Assembly: GCA_963807155.1 (NCBI GenBank)
Contig: CAWEAZ010000011.1
Coordinates: 124,001-188,000, forward strand
Source of the DNA: JACCZX01 sp963807155
Lineage (GTDB): Bacteria; Pseudomonadota; Gammaproteobacteria; Burkholderiales; Burkholderiaceae_F
Reading direction: 5' to 3'
Length of the DNA: 64,000 bases
Numbering within the stretch: the stretch's first letter is position 1; the number at the start of each line of letters is the position of its first letter. This document shows, one piece after another, positions 17,945 to 27,593 of this stretch. Under the pieces are notes generated by a model. It had not been told where the DNA came from and ran no database searches. It saw only the letters and a program-made list of their open reading frames with translations. A program made the translations under genes and the position numbers.

Positions 17945-20717
17945 CTACAGTTTTCCATGGCACTGCTTGTACTTCTTTCCCGATCCGCACGGGCACGGAT
18001 CGTTGCGGCCGATCTTTTCACCGACGCGCCTGACTTGCTGCACGGCGGGTTTCGCGGCGCCGTCATCCGACTCCGGCAACGTCAATTCCTCGACTGTAAC
18101 CGGCTCTTCTGACAAACCAAGGCCGAACTCGGAATGCTGCGCCCGCGCCTGCTCGGCACGGCGCTCGCTTTCCTGCTCAATCTGTTGCTCGGCCTGCTGG
18201 ATTTCTTCCTGCGTCTGAATCCGCACGTTCATCAACACGCGCACGACGTCGGCGCGTACACGATCGAGCAGTGAACCGAACAGCTCAAACGCCTCGCGCT
18301 TGTACTCCTGTTTTGGCTGCTTTTGCGCGTAACCGCGCAGATGAATTCCCTGGCGCAACGCATCCAAAGCAGTCAGATGCTCACGCCACGCTTGATCGAG
18401 CGATTGCAGCATGATCGATCGTTCGAAGCCCGAGAACGAATCGCGGCCGACGATTGCCACCTTCGCGTCGTATGACTCTTCCGCCGCCTTCACCACCTTC
18501 GCCAGCAAATCCTCGTCAGTCAGCGAATCGTTCGACTCCAGCGCGCCTTTGAGAGCGACGTTGAGTTGCCAATCATTCGCGAGTGCCGCCTCGAGTCCAG
18601 CGATGTCCCATTGCTCTTCGACCGACTCGAGCGGAACGTGCGCACGAAACATGTCGGTGAAATAGCCCGTGCGCAGATTCGTCACCATTTCGCCGGTGTT
18701 ATCGGTTTCCATAATGTCATTGCGAAGCCGATAAATCTCGCGGCGTTGATCATTGGCCACGTCGTCGTACTCGAGCAGCTGTTTGCGGATATCGAAGTTG
18801 CGCGCTTCGACCTTGCGCTGCGCGCTCTCAATCGAGCGCGTGACCATGCCCGCTTCGATCGCTTCGCCCTCGGGCAACTTCAGGCGATCCATGATCGCTT
18901 TCATCTTGTCGCCGGCAAATATGCGTAGCAGCGAATCCTCCATCGACAGATAGAACCGTGACGCTCCGGGATCGCCCTGTCGGCCTGAGCGGCCGCGCAG
19001 TTGATTATCAATGCGGCGCGATTCGTGACGCTCGGAACCGATGATCTTCAGACCGCCCGCGCCCACGACTTTGTCATGCAGCGATTGCCACTCATCGCGC
19101 AGCTTGTCGACGCGCTGCGACTTCGTTGCGTCTTCAAGCGCAGCATCGGCTTCGACGAACTGCATCTGCTTCTCGACGTTACCGCCAAGCACGATGTCGG
19201 TCCCTCGACCCGCCATATTGGTCGCGATCGTGATCACCGCGGGGCTGCCCGCCTGAGCAATGATCTCGGCCTCCCGCGCGTGCTGCTTCGCATTCAGCAC
19301 CTGATGCGGCAGCCGCTCCTTTTGCAGCAGGTTCGAAAGCAGCTCGGAGTTCTCGATCGACGTCGTGCCCACCAGCACTGGTTGGCCGCGCTCGACGCAA
19401 TCCTTGATGTCGTCGATGATGGCGGTGTACTTCTCCTTCAGCGTCCGATAGACCTTGTCCTGCGAGTCAATGCGGATCATTGGCCGGTGCGTGGGTATCA
19501 CAACGGTTTCGAGTCGATAGATTTCCTGAAACTCGTACGCCTCGGTGTCCGCTGTGCCCGTCATCCCGGCCAGCTTGCCGTACATGCGGAAGTAATTTTG
19601 AAACGTGATCGACGCGTACGTCTGGTTTTCCGCCTGGATCTGCACGCCTTCCTTGGCTTCGACCGCCTGATGCAACCCTTCGGACCATCGCCGGCCCACC
19701 ATCATGCGGCCGGTGAACTCGTCGACGATCACGATCTCGCCGTTTTGCACGACATATTGCTGGTCACGATGAAACAGCGAATGCGCGCGCAACGCTGCGT
19801 TCAGGTGATGCATCAGGATGATGTTGGAGGGCGAATACAAACTCTCGCCCTCGGCCAGCATTCCCATGCGCGTCAATATTTCTTCAAGCTTCTCGTGACC
19901 CCCTTCCGAGATGTGCACTTGGTGCGCTTTTTCATCAACCCAATAATCGCCCTCACCTTTTTCGTCGGCCTGGCGCGATAGCAACTTCGGAATTTCATTG
20001 ACGCGCACATACGTTTCGGTGTGATCCTCGGCTGGACCCGAAATGATCAGCGGCGTGCGCGCCTCGTCGATCAGGATCGAATCGACCTCGTCGACGATCG
20101 CATACGACAGAGCCGCGCTGGCGGCGGTCGGCCACCGCGTATTCCATGTTGTCGCGCAGATAGTCGAAACCGAATTCGTTGTTGGTGCCGTACGTGATGT
20201 CGGCCGCGTACGCCACGCGCTTTTCCTCGGTCGCCTGCTGCGACAGGATGACCCCGACGGTCAGGCCAAGGAATCGATAGACCTTGCCCATCCAGTCAGC
20301 ATCGCGCGCCGCCAGATAGTCGTTGACCGTAACGATATGAACGCCCTTGCCGGCAAGCGCGTTCAGATACGCAGGCAGCGTCGCCGCCAGCGTCTTGCCC
20401 TCTCCGGTGCGCATCTCGGCGATCTTGCCGGCATGCAGCACCATGCCGCCAACCAACTGCACGTCAAAGTGCCGCATCGCAAGAGTGCGCTTGGCCGCTT
20501 CGCGCACCACCGCAAACGCTTCGGGTAGCAGATCGTCAAGCGTTTCGCCGTTGGCGAGGCGCTGTCGAAACTCGCCGGTTTTCGCTTTTAGGGCATCGTC
20601 GGACAGCGCCGCTACTTCGGGTTCGAACGCGTTGATGCGCTCGACATTGCGGTCATACGTCTTCAGCAGGCGCTCGTTGCGACTGCCAAAAACCTTGGTC
20701 AGAATTCCGGAAATCAT
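17945..20717 (-). pseudogene. secA: Preprotein translocase ATPase SecA, with a +1 frame break
   Basis: SecA drives protein export through SecYEG and is normally essential. The N-terminal part (from the ATG at 20717) holds MRTGEGKTLAA and the translocase DEAD core up to DYLRDNMEYAVADRRQRG. One extra base near 20111 then breaks the frame. The next frame resumes at once with AIVDEVDSILIDEARTPLII and continues through GTTSIENSELLS, TNMAGRGTDIVLGG and the C-terminal zinc motif CPCGSGKKYKQCHG. The reconstructed protein has 923 residues, normal for the family. Error in the sequence is the most likely cause. It lies between an M23 peptidase gene and argJ. Confidence 0.93.
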
Positions 20718-20906
20718 GGAGATGATCTGGGGCTGGCGTTAGCTGGATCAAGCTTCGCCGCGAATGGCATGGAACGAAAATTATGTCATAGGGGTGTTGA
20801 ATGCCGACTTGGCGAGTAACCGCAGAGCAGGCGCTCCGGTGCCCGACGTCCAGGCAGGACGGCTCCGCCAGCGCTTGCGCGCCGAGACGACTCGCTAAAG
20901 CTGGTC

Positions 20907-21893
20907 TTAGTCCCGCGTCGATGCGGAAGCGGCAATAGCTTTGATGTCGACGCGCGGCGAGCCCGCGGCGTGTTGTTGCAGCGGACTGCCCTTGCCGAAC
21001 AGGAACTTGGCAGGGTTTTGCGCAACACCCTGATGGTGCACTTCAAAGTGAAGGTGTGATCCGGTTGATCGCCCGGTTGAGCCGACTTCCGCCAGCTTTT
21101 GGCCGCGCTTGACGATGTCACCCGCCGCTACGTTAAGGCGGCTCGCATGTGCGTATCGACTCAGCAGCGAATTGCCATGATCGACTTCGACGATGTTGCC
21201 CCAGACCGGATGATATTCAGCCACCACGACGACTCCGCCGGCGGCAGCGTGAATCGGCGTCCCCGTGGGTGCCGCGAAGTCGATGCCCGAGTGATGGGAC
21301 ATTTCGCCGGAAAAGGGGTCGGATCGCCAGCCGAAGCCTGAGCCAACAAATCCGTCGGATACCGGCTTGCTGTGGGGTAGCAGGGCCTGCCGCACCTGTT
21401 GCGCCCGAAGCTCCGCCTCGATCACGCTCATGTAGTCCGCGCGCTGTTCGACACTGACTGAAAGCTGTTTCAACGCGACGTCGAGTTCGCGCAGCGTCAT
21501 CGGATCGCTTTCGAGCGCACCGCCACGGCCCGGCAGCTGCGCAAAGCGAAACTCTTCCGGGCGAATTCCGGCGGCTTTGCCCACACGCTCGCCGACCGCG
21601 TCGAGCCGCAACAACTGCGCCTGCACCTCACCCAGTTTGCGCGCCAGCGCCGATACGTTGTCACGCACAAACTGGTCTTTGCGCTCCATCTCATCGCGCG
21701 AGACGAACGAGATGAAGTCCGAAAGAATTGGGATGCGGAACACGGACGCAGCACGCACCGTCAAAAACGAGAATGCGCCGGATAACAGCAGCACGCCCAA
21801 TGCAAGAGTGATCGAAGCAGCGAGTGCATGGCGGCGGGTGATACTAAGCGTCAAAGCGCGCGCCAATCGCTTGTCGACCACTATGATCTGCAT
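20907..21893 (-). CDS. Membrane-anchored M23 family metallopeptidase
   Basis: This 328-residue protein has an N-terminal signal anchor (about residues 22-50), a coiled-coil-prone region (about 70-150), and a C-terminal M23/LytM domain. The zinc-site landmarks HSGIDFAAPTGTP and SHLHFEVHHQG are both intact, so the protein is expected to be an active endopeptidase acting on peptidoglycan cross-links. The position between secA and dciA, upstream of lpxC, is conserved in betaproteobacteria. It may act with the divisome, but this is inferred from its neighbours only. Confidence 0.9.
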   Translation of the reverse strand: MQIIVVDKRLARALTLSITRRHALAASITLALGVLLLSGAFSFLTVRAASVFRIPILSDFISFVSRDEMERKDQFVRDNVSALARKLGEVQAQLLRLDAVGERVGKAAGIRPEEFRFAQLPGRGGALESDPMTLRELDVALKQLSVSVEQRADYMSVIEAELRAQQVRQALLPHSKPVSDGFVGSGFGWRSDPFSGEMSHHSGIDFAAPTGTPIHAAAGGVVVVAEYHPVWGNIVEVDHGNSLLSRYAHASRLNVAAGDIVKRGQKLAEVGSTGRSTGSHLHFEVHHQGVAQNPAKFLFGKGSPLQQHAAGSPRVDIKAIAASASTRD

Positions 21894-21935
21894 CCGCGCC
21901 CTCCTGCGCTTACCGCGTACTGCTTACCCCTGCCC

Positions 21936-22431
21936 ATGTCGAGTTCCGCTCGCCTGATCGCTACCGCGCTGCGCGATTCGCCGCAAGCGGCTTCTCTGAT
22001 CGCGCGCTGGGAAGCGACACAGCGAGCCGCGCTCGCAATCGCCCCTGCATGTCGCGTCGTTGCCGGCATCGATCCGCTGGAGCCGGGCGTGTGCGAACTA
22101 CGTGGCGAAACTCTTTGGCTTAGCCTTCCCTCACCATCTCACTCGGCCAAATTGCGGCAAGCAACACCGCGTCTTTTATCAACATTGGCGGCCGATGGGT
22201 TCAGAGTCTACGAGATCAAGACGCGAGTACAACCCGCCGTCACGTCTTACCCTGGAGACGGGAGCCCTGTACCCTCAAGTCGGCGCTCAAGTCGAGGGTT
22301 GCCATGGCCGCGTAGCGAGTAAGACCGCCGCGGCAGCGGTGGCCGAACTGGTGGACTCGGTGGGGGAATCTCCGCTGAAGGAAGCGGTTCGGAGACTGGC
22401 GGCGACGCTCAGAAAGCGGGCGTCTCGTTAA
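21936..22431 (+). pseudogene. dciA: DciA-like (DUF721) helicase loader, with a +1 frame break
   Basis: DciA-type DUF721 proteins are the ancestral bacterial loaders of the replicative helicase DnaB. The first frame gives MSSSARLIATALRDSPQAAS through SHSAKLRQATPRLLSTLAAD and EIKTRVQPAV. The second frame ends with VAELVDSVGESPLKEAVRRL, the typical C-terminus. One extra base between about 22235 and 22325 separates them. The reconstructed length is about 164 residues. The gene is divergent from the M23 peptidase and convergent with lpxC, where the stop codons overlap. Identification rests on pattern and on the conserved place next to lpxC. Confidence 0.7.
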
Positions 22432-23339
22432 GCGGTTTCAGTCTGGAAGCGGAAAGCCGTGGGGGCCTGCTCTTCGTCTTCGAACGTCACCAGCTCAAAC
22501 GCCGCCTGATCGGCCGTCAGCGCGCGCAACAGCCTGTTATTAATGGCATGACCCGATTTGTGGGCCACATACGACCCAATTAACGGGTAGCCGAGCACCG
22601 CGAGGTCGCCAATTGCATCGAGCATCTTGTGCTTGGCGATTTCGTCGCCGGCGCGCAGGCCATCGGCGTTCAGAACCCGGTACTCGTCCATCACGATCGC
22701 GTTTTCGAAGCTACCCCCAATCGCCAAACCCGCCTTGCGCAACGCCTCGACATCGTTGACAAACCCGAACGTGCGCGCGCGCGAAACCTCCTTGATATAC
22801 GAATCTCGCGCGAAATCGACCTCAACGCTCTGCTCGGTCGCATCAATCGCCGGATGATTAAAGGCGATCGAAAACTTCAGCTTGAACCCAAAATACGGTT
22901 CCAGCCGCGCCCAGGCATCGCCGTCACGAAATTCGACCGGTTTGACCACCCGCGCGAACTTCTTCGGTGCGTTCAGCTCGCTGATTCCCGCCGCCTGGAT
23001 CAGAAACACGAAGCTCGCGGCGCTGCCGTCCATGATCGGAATCTCGGGCGCATCGACGTCGACGTAGCAGTTGTCGATACCAAGTCCCGCCAGCGCGCTC
23101 ATCAAATGCTCGATCGTCGCCACTTTGACGTCGCCCAGTCCGATCGTCGTCGCCATCCGGGTATCGACGACGTTTTCCGGCCGCAGCGGAATGTCGACCG
23201 GCGGATCGACATCCACACGCCGGAACACCACACCGGTGTCGGCCGCAGCCGGCCGCAGCGCCAACTTGACTTTGGTGCCACTGTGCAAGCCGATGCCGAC
23301 CGCTCGGGCGATCTGCTTCAAAGTACGCTGTTTAACCAT
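22428..23339 (-). CDS. lpxC: UDP-3-O-acyl-N-acetylglucosamine deacetylase LpxC
   Basis: LpxC is the zinc amidase for the committed step of lipid A synthesis. The 303 residues hold RTLKQIARAVGIGLHSGTKV at the start, the zinc histidine in TIEHLMSALAGLGIDNCYVD, HKMLDAIGDLAVLGYPLIG with the second and third ligands, and YVAHKSGHAINN with the catalytic histidine. All key residues are present. It follows ftsZ, the usual end of the dcw cluster in proteobacteria, with about 20 bases between them in the reconstructed reading. Confidence 0.97.
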   Translation of the reverse strand: MVKQRTLKQIARAVGIGLHSGTKVKLALRPAAADTGVVFRRVDVDPPVDIPLRPENVVDTRMATTIGLGDVKVATIEHLMSALAGLGIDNCYVDVDAPEIPIMDGSAASFVFLIQAAGISELNAPKKFARVVKPVEFRDGDAWARLEPYFGFKLKFSIAFNHPAIDATEQSVEVDFARDSYIKEVSRARTFGFVNDVEALRKAGLAIGGSFENAIVMDEYRVLNADGLRAGDEIAKHKMLDAIGDLAVLGYPLIGSYVAHKSGHAINNRLLRALTADQAAFELVTFEDEEQAPTAFRFQTETA

Positions 23340-23359
23340 GGCGGGAGTCTACTGATCGC

Positions 23360-24540
23360 TTAGTCGGCCTGCTTCCTTAAAAACGCGGGAATGTCGTACC
23401 GGTCGGATCCCGTGTCCTCCATGGCCGCCACTCGGGTCTGCGCCGAGTCACGCGTACGCCAGATCGCCGGTTTCTCAAAGTCGCTGTAATCCGAGACGAG
23501 CCATGCGCACCCGCGACAGGAACGGTCAGCGGCGCGTTATCGGTACCGGTACGCACCACAGTAAACGGCGTCGATTGCTTTTTCGAAGCCGCGCGGCCGA
23601 GACCGGTCGCCACCACCGTGACGCGCAACCCGTCGCCGATCGTTTCGTCGCACACGGTTCCGAAGATCACCGTCGCATCGTCTGCTGCAAATGCGCGAAT
23701 CGTGTTCATCACTTCACGCGTCTCCTTCATCTTTAACGAAGAAGACGCCGTGATGTTGACCAGCACTCCCCGCGCGCCGGACAAGTCGACCCCTTCGAGC
23801 AGCGGACTCGCGACCGCTTGTTCAGCTGCGATCCGTGCGCGGTCAAGGCCCGACGCGAGCGCGGTGCCCATCATTGCCTTGCCTTGCTCGCTCATCACGG
23901 TTTTCACGTCCTCGAAATCGACGTTCACCAGGCCCGGGACATTGATGATTTCCGCGATTCCTGCGCACGCGTTATGCAACACGTCATCGGCGGCCCTGAA
24001 GCACTCGGCCATTTCGGCGTCTTCACCCATTACTTCTTCGAGCTTGTTGTTCAGGATGACGATCAGCGAGTGAACAGTGTCTTCGAGCTGGGTGACTCCG
24101 GCTTCCGCCAGCTTCATACGCTTCGGCCCCTCGAACTCGAACGGCTTCGATACGACTGCGACGGTCAGGATCCCGAGGTCCTTTGCGATTTCTGCAAACA
24201 CCGGCGCCGCGCCGGTGCCGGTACCGCCTCCCATACCCGCGGTGATGAACACCATGTGCGCGCCGCGCAACGCATCGGCAATCCGGTCGCGTGCTTCCTC
24301 GGCCGCTGCGCGCCCTGCTTCAGGGCGGCTTCCTGCGCCGAGACCGGTCTTGCCGAGTTGCAGGATATTTTTCGACGACGATCGTGCGAGTGCTTGGTGA
24401 TCCGTGTTGGCGCAGATAAATTCAACGCCCTGCACGCCGCGCGCAATCATGTGCTGAACCGCGTTGCCTCCCGCACCGCCGACTCCAACCACCTTGATGA
24501 TCGTGCCGCGCGTTTCCGTCTCAAGAATTTCGAAACTCAT
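23360..24540 (-). pseudogene. ftsZ: Cell division GTPase FtsZ, with a -1 frame break before the C-terminal peptide
   Basis: FtsZ polymerises into the Z-ring. The GTPase core is intact: VGVGGAGGNAVQHM, the tubulin signature GGGTGTGAAPV, and the T7 synergy loop region VDFEDVKTVM. Near 23490-23520 the frame breaks. The uninterrupted frame ends at 23377 with an unrelated tail. A different frame supplies SDFEKPAIWRTRD, then MEDTGSDRYDIPAFLRKQAD and a TAA at 23360. One missing base explains this. The C-terminal peptide DYDIPAFLRK-like segment is what binds FtsA, ZipA and ZapD, so the longer reading (about 393 residues) is surely the biological one. Confidence 0.93.
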
Positions 24541-24637
24541 GTTGCCTCCCGCCTAGCTAGTTAAGTAAATCAAGTACCGCAATTCGAAACGCGCAAAGCC
24601 AAAAGCACAGCAGCGCTTGGCATTGGGCGCTCCACCC

Positions 24638-25870
24638 TCAAAAATTCCCGACGACCCATTCCTTCATCCGTTTCACCGTCTGCTTAAACGAGCCTGTTTG
24701 CTGCGCCAGCTTCCGACCGCGCAGGCGTTGCGAGTGGGCTTCAACTAGAAGTCCCATCGCGGTAGCGAACCGCGGATTGCGTACGACGTCGGATAGCGAG
24801 CCGGTGTAATTCGGCCAACCGATACGCGCCGGTTTCAAGAACACGTCTTCGGCCAATTCGGTCATGCCCGGCAACAAGCTGGTGCCGCCTGTCAGCACAA
24901 TGCCGGACGACAGCAACTCCTCGTAACCGGACTCGCGAACGACTTGCTGCGTCAGCGTGAACAACTCTTCGACTCTCGGCTCGATCACTGCCGCTAACGA
25001 TTGGCGCGACAGCAGCCGTGGGCCGCGATCGCCCAGCCCGGGGATTTCGATTTTTTCGTTCGGGTCCGCCAAGACTTCCTTCGCCACACCCCACCGCAAC
25101 TTGATGTCTTCGGCGTCGGGAATCGGCGTGCGCAGCGCCATCGCGATGTCATTGGTGATCTGATCGCCTGCGATCGGGATGATCGCGGTATGACGGATCG
25201 CACCGCCAGTGAAAATAGCGATATCCGTCGTGCCGCCACCAACATCGACCAGCGCCACGCCGAGCTCCTTCTCATCCGACGTCAACGCCGACAGTGATGA
25301 CGCCAGCGGCTGCAGGATCAAGTCCTGCACTTCGAGCCCACAGCGGCGCACGCACTTGATGATGTTCTGCGCGGCGCTGACCGCGCCGGTGACGATGTGC
25401 ACGCGCACCTCGAGCCTCACTCCGCTCATGCCGATCGGCTCGCGGATGTCCTCCTGGCCGTCGACGATGAACTCCTGCGTCAGTACGTGCAGTACTTGCT
25501 GATCGGTGGGAATGTTGACTGCCTTGGCGGTTTCGATCACTCTTGCTACATCGGCTGCCGCGACTTCGCGGTCCTTGATCGCCACCATCCCGCTCGAATT
25601 GAAGCTCTTGATGTGACTGCCGGCGATGCCGGTGAACACGTCGCGAATCTGGCATGCGGCCATCAGCTCGGCTTCCTCAAGCGCGCGACGTATCGATTGC
25701 ACCGTCGCTTCGATGTTGACCACCACGCCTTTCCGCAGGCCCTGCGACTCGGCCTGTCCGAGGCCGATCACCTGAAACCGGCCATCCGAAAGCACTTCGG
25801 CCACAGCGACCACGACCTTCGAGGTGCCGATGTCGAGCCCGACGATCAGGTCTTTGCTTTCGTTTCTCAT
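24638..25870 (-). CDS. ftsA: Cell division protein FtsA
   Basis: FtsA is an actin-fold ATPase that tethers FtsZ to the membrane and recruits later division proteins. The 410 residues begin with LIVGLDIGTSKVVVAVAEV (phosphate 1 motif), and the phosphate 2 motif is VALVDVGGGTTDIAIF. GIVLTGGTSLLPGM is the adenosine motif. The C-terminus RMKEWVVGNF is the amphipathic membrane-targeting helix, which is intact. It overlaps ftsQ by four bases and precedes ftsZ by 97 bases. Confidence 0.97.
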   Translation of the reverse strand: MRNESKDLIVGLDIGTSKVVVAVAEVLSDGRFQVIGLGQAESQGLRKGVVVNIEATVQSIRRALEEAELMAACQIRDVFTGIAGSHIKSFNSSGMVAIKDREVAAADVARVIETAKAVNIPTDQQVLHVLTQEFIVDGQEDIREPIGMSGVRLEVRVHIVTGAVSAAQNIIKCVRRCGLEVQDLILQPLASSLSALTSDEKELGVALVDVGGGTTDIAIFTGGAIRHTAIIPIAGDQITNDIAMALRTPIPDAEDIKLRWGVAKEVLADPNEKIEIPGLGDRGPRLLSRQSLAAVIEPRVEELFTLTQQVVRESGYEELLSSGIVLTGGTSLLPGMTELAEDVFLKPARIGWPNYTGSLSDVVRNPRFATAMGLLVEAHSQRLRGRKLAQQTGSFKQTVKRMKEWVVGNF

Positions 25871-26646
25871 GGGCGGACCGTGCGGTCTGATCTGGTGGCC
25901 TTGGCCGGACTCGATGCGGCCAGACCGTTGGCGTAACGCGCGTCGATTCGCGCCGGCGCACCGCCCAGTTGCGCGACAACGAGCGGGTACGCTGCGACGA
26001 CCTGCGCCACGCGCTCGGCGAGCGGCAGCGCAGCGCGATCACGGCCGAGCTCGACCCGAAGATCGTTGGACTGTTTTGCGTCTTCGCGCAGATCGGGAGC
26101 AAGGCGCAACGACCAGGCCTTGCGATCAGAGATATCGATCGCAGCAATGTGCAGCGACAAGGGCGCAAATTGCGCCGACAGGTCGTAATAACGCCTCGCC
26201 GCGTCCTTCGCCGCACTGAATGGTCCGCTGAACTCCGGCAGCTGACCGTAGATCTCCGCTTCATCGGGGTTGGCAACGAAGAGCTCGCCACGATCGGACA
26301 ACAGCCGCCCGTCTTCCCAGACGCCGAGCGCCCGATGTTCGGTCAAGGTCACCAGCAAGCGGTCGGGCCACACGCGGCGGACCGACGCCTCAGCCACCCA
26401 TGGCACCGTCTCGAACAAGCGGCGCGCGTCGTCGAGTCGCAGCGTGAAGTAGTTGCCGCGCAAGCGGCCCGCCAACGCGGTGCGCACCGACGCAGCTGTC
26501 ACGTGGCGGAGATCCCCGCGAACGTCGACACGCTTCAACTGAAACTTCGGCTGCTGCGCGATCCGAGACAGCGCAGCAGCGCCGAGAGCCAACACGGCGA
26601 GCGCGACCAAAATTGCGGCCACTCGATTCATCGTGGTCGCACTCAT
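25867..26646 (-). CDS. ftsQ: Cell division protein FtsQ
   Basis: FtsQ is a bitopic membrane protein that scaffolds FtsL and FtsB in the divisome. The 259 residues have a short cytoplasmic N-terminus, one membrane segment at about 10-30, a POTRA domain starting near FQLKRVDVRGDLRHVTAASV, and a beta domain with RRVWPDRLLVTLTEHRALGV. These are the expected family features. It overlaps ddl upstream and ftsA downstream by four bases each, the usual order. Confidence 0.93.
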   Translation of the reverse strand: MSATTMNRVAAILVALAVLALGAAALSRIAQQPKFQLKRVDVRGDLRHVTAASVRTALAGRLRGNYFTLRLDDARRLFETVPWVAEASVRRVWPDRLLVTLTEHRALGVWEDGRLLSDRGELFVANPDEAEIYGQLPEFSGPFSAAKDAARRYYDLSAQFAPLSLHIAAIDISDRKAWSLRLAPDLREDAKQSNDLRVELGRDRAALPLAERVAQVVAAYPLVVAQLGGAPARIDARYANGLAASSPAKATRSDRTVRP

Positions 26647-27593
26647 CGCATCGGCCTTTGATCCAACGCAGCAAGCGACAGAATGCGAAGCACGAGGTCT
26701 TCATAGCTGATGCCTGTCGCGCGCGCCGCGATCGGCACCAGTGAGTGGCTCGTCATGCCCGGAGACGTGTTGAGCTCGAGCAAGTACGGGTCATTGCGGC
26801 GACTCAGCATGATGTCGATCCGCCCCCACCCGCGCGCGCCGAGCGCGTTGTAGGCACGCACCGAAAGATTGCGAATCGTTTCGCTCAACGCCGCATCGAT
26901 CGGCGCCGGACATAGGTACTTCGTTTCTTCTCCAAAGTACTTGTTGTGATAGTCGTAGTTCGCATCAGGCGCGCGAATTTCTACCAGCGGCAGCGCCTCA
27001 GCCTGGCTGCCTTGGCCGAGAATTGCGCAAGTCAGCTCCTGGCCGTCGATGAATTCTTCCGCCAACACGACGTCGTCGTATTGGCGCGCCAATTTGAACG
27101 CCTCGCCCATCCCCGAGTACCCGCGCACGCGCGAGATGCCGATCGTTGAGCCTTCGTTCGGTGGCTTGACGACCAGCGGCAGACGCAGCTCATCGGCGAC
27201 TTCGTTCAAATGCGCGCGGTCAGCGGATTCGATCACCCGATAGCGTGGCGTCGGCAGCTTGTGGGTTTCCCAGATGCGCTTCGTAAACACCTTGTCTATG
27301 GCGATTGCCGACGCCTGGACTCCGCTGCCGGTATACGGAATCCGCAGCGTTTCGAGCACGCCCTGAATCGAACCATCCTCACCACCGCGTCCATGCAATG
27401 CAATGAACACGCGATCGAACTTGGCCGTCTCGAGTTCGCCCAGCGATTGCGTCGCCGGATCGAACGCATGCGCGTCCACACCGCGTGCGCGCAAGGCATT
27501 CAACACCCCGGTGCCAGACATGATCGACACTTCGCGCTCGGAGGAGCGCCCGCCGAACAGCACGCCAACCTTGCCGAAATTGGCCATGCTCAT
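26643..27593 (-). CDS. ddl: D-alanine--D-alanine ligase
   Basis: Ddl joins two D-alanines for the peptidoglycan stem. The 316-residue ATP-grasp protein has GVLFGGRSSEREVSIMSG at the N-terminus, ALHGRGGEDGSIQGVLETL, LPLVVKPPNEGSTIGISRV in the ATP-binding region and LELNTSPGMTSHSLVPIAA at the C-terminus. All ligand residues seem present. The start overlaps the murC stop (ATGA), and the stop overlaps ftsQ. Its place in the dcw cluster suggests the DdlB type. Confidence 0.96.
   Translation of the reverse strand: MSMANFGKVGVLFGGRSSEREVSIMSGTGVLNALRARGVDAHAFDPATQSLGELETAKFDRVFIALHGRGGEDGSIQGVLETLRIPYTGSGVQASAIAIDKVFTKRIWETHKLPTPRYRVIESADRAHLNEVADELRLPLVVKPPNEGSTIGISRVRGYSGMGEAFKLARQYDDVVLAEEFIDGQELTCAILGQGSQAEALPLVEIRAPDANYDYHNKYFGEETKYLCPAPIDAALSETIRNLSVRAYNALGARGWGRIDIMLSRRNDPYLLELNTSPGMTSHSLVPIAARATGISYEDLVLRILSLAALDQRPMR

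Noticed and set aside
19001..19981. Plus-strand frame of 326 codons opposite secA.
   Set aside because: It is antisense to a strongly conserved part of SecA, has no recognisable domain, and long antisense frames are common in GC-rich DNA.
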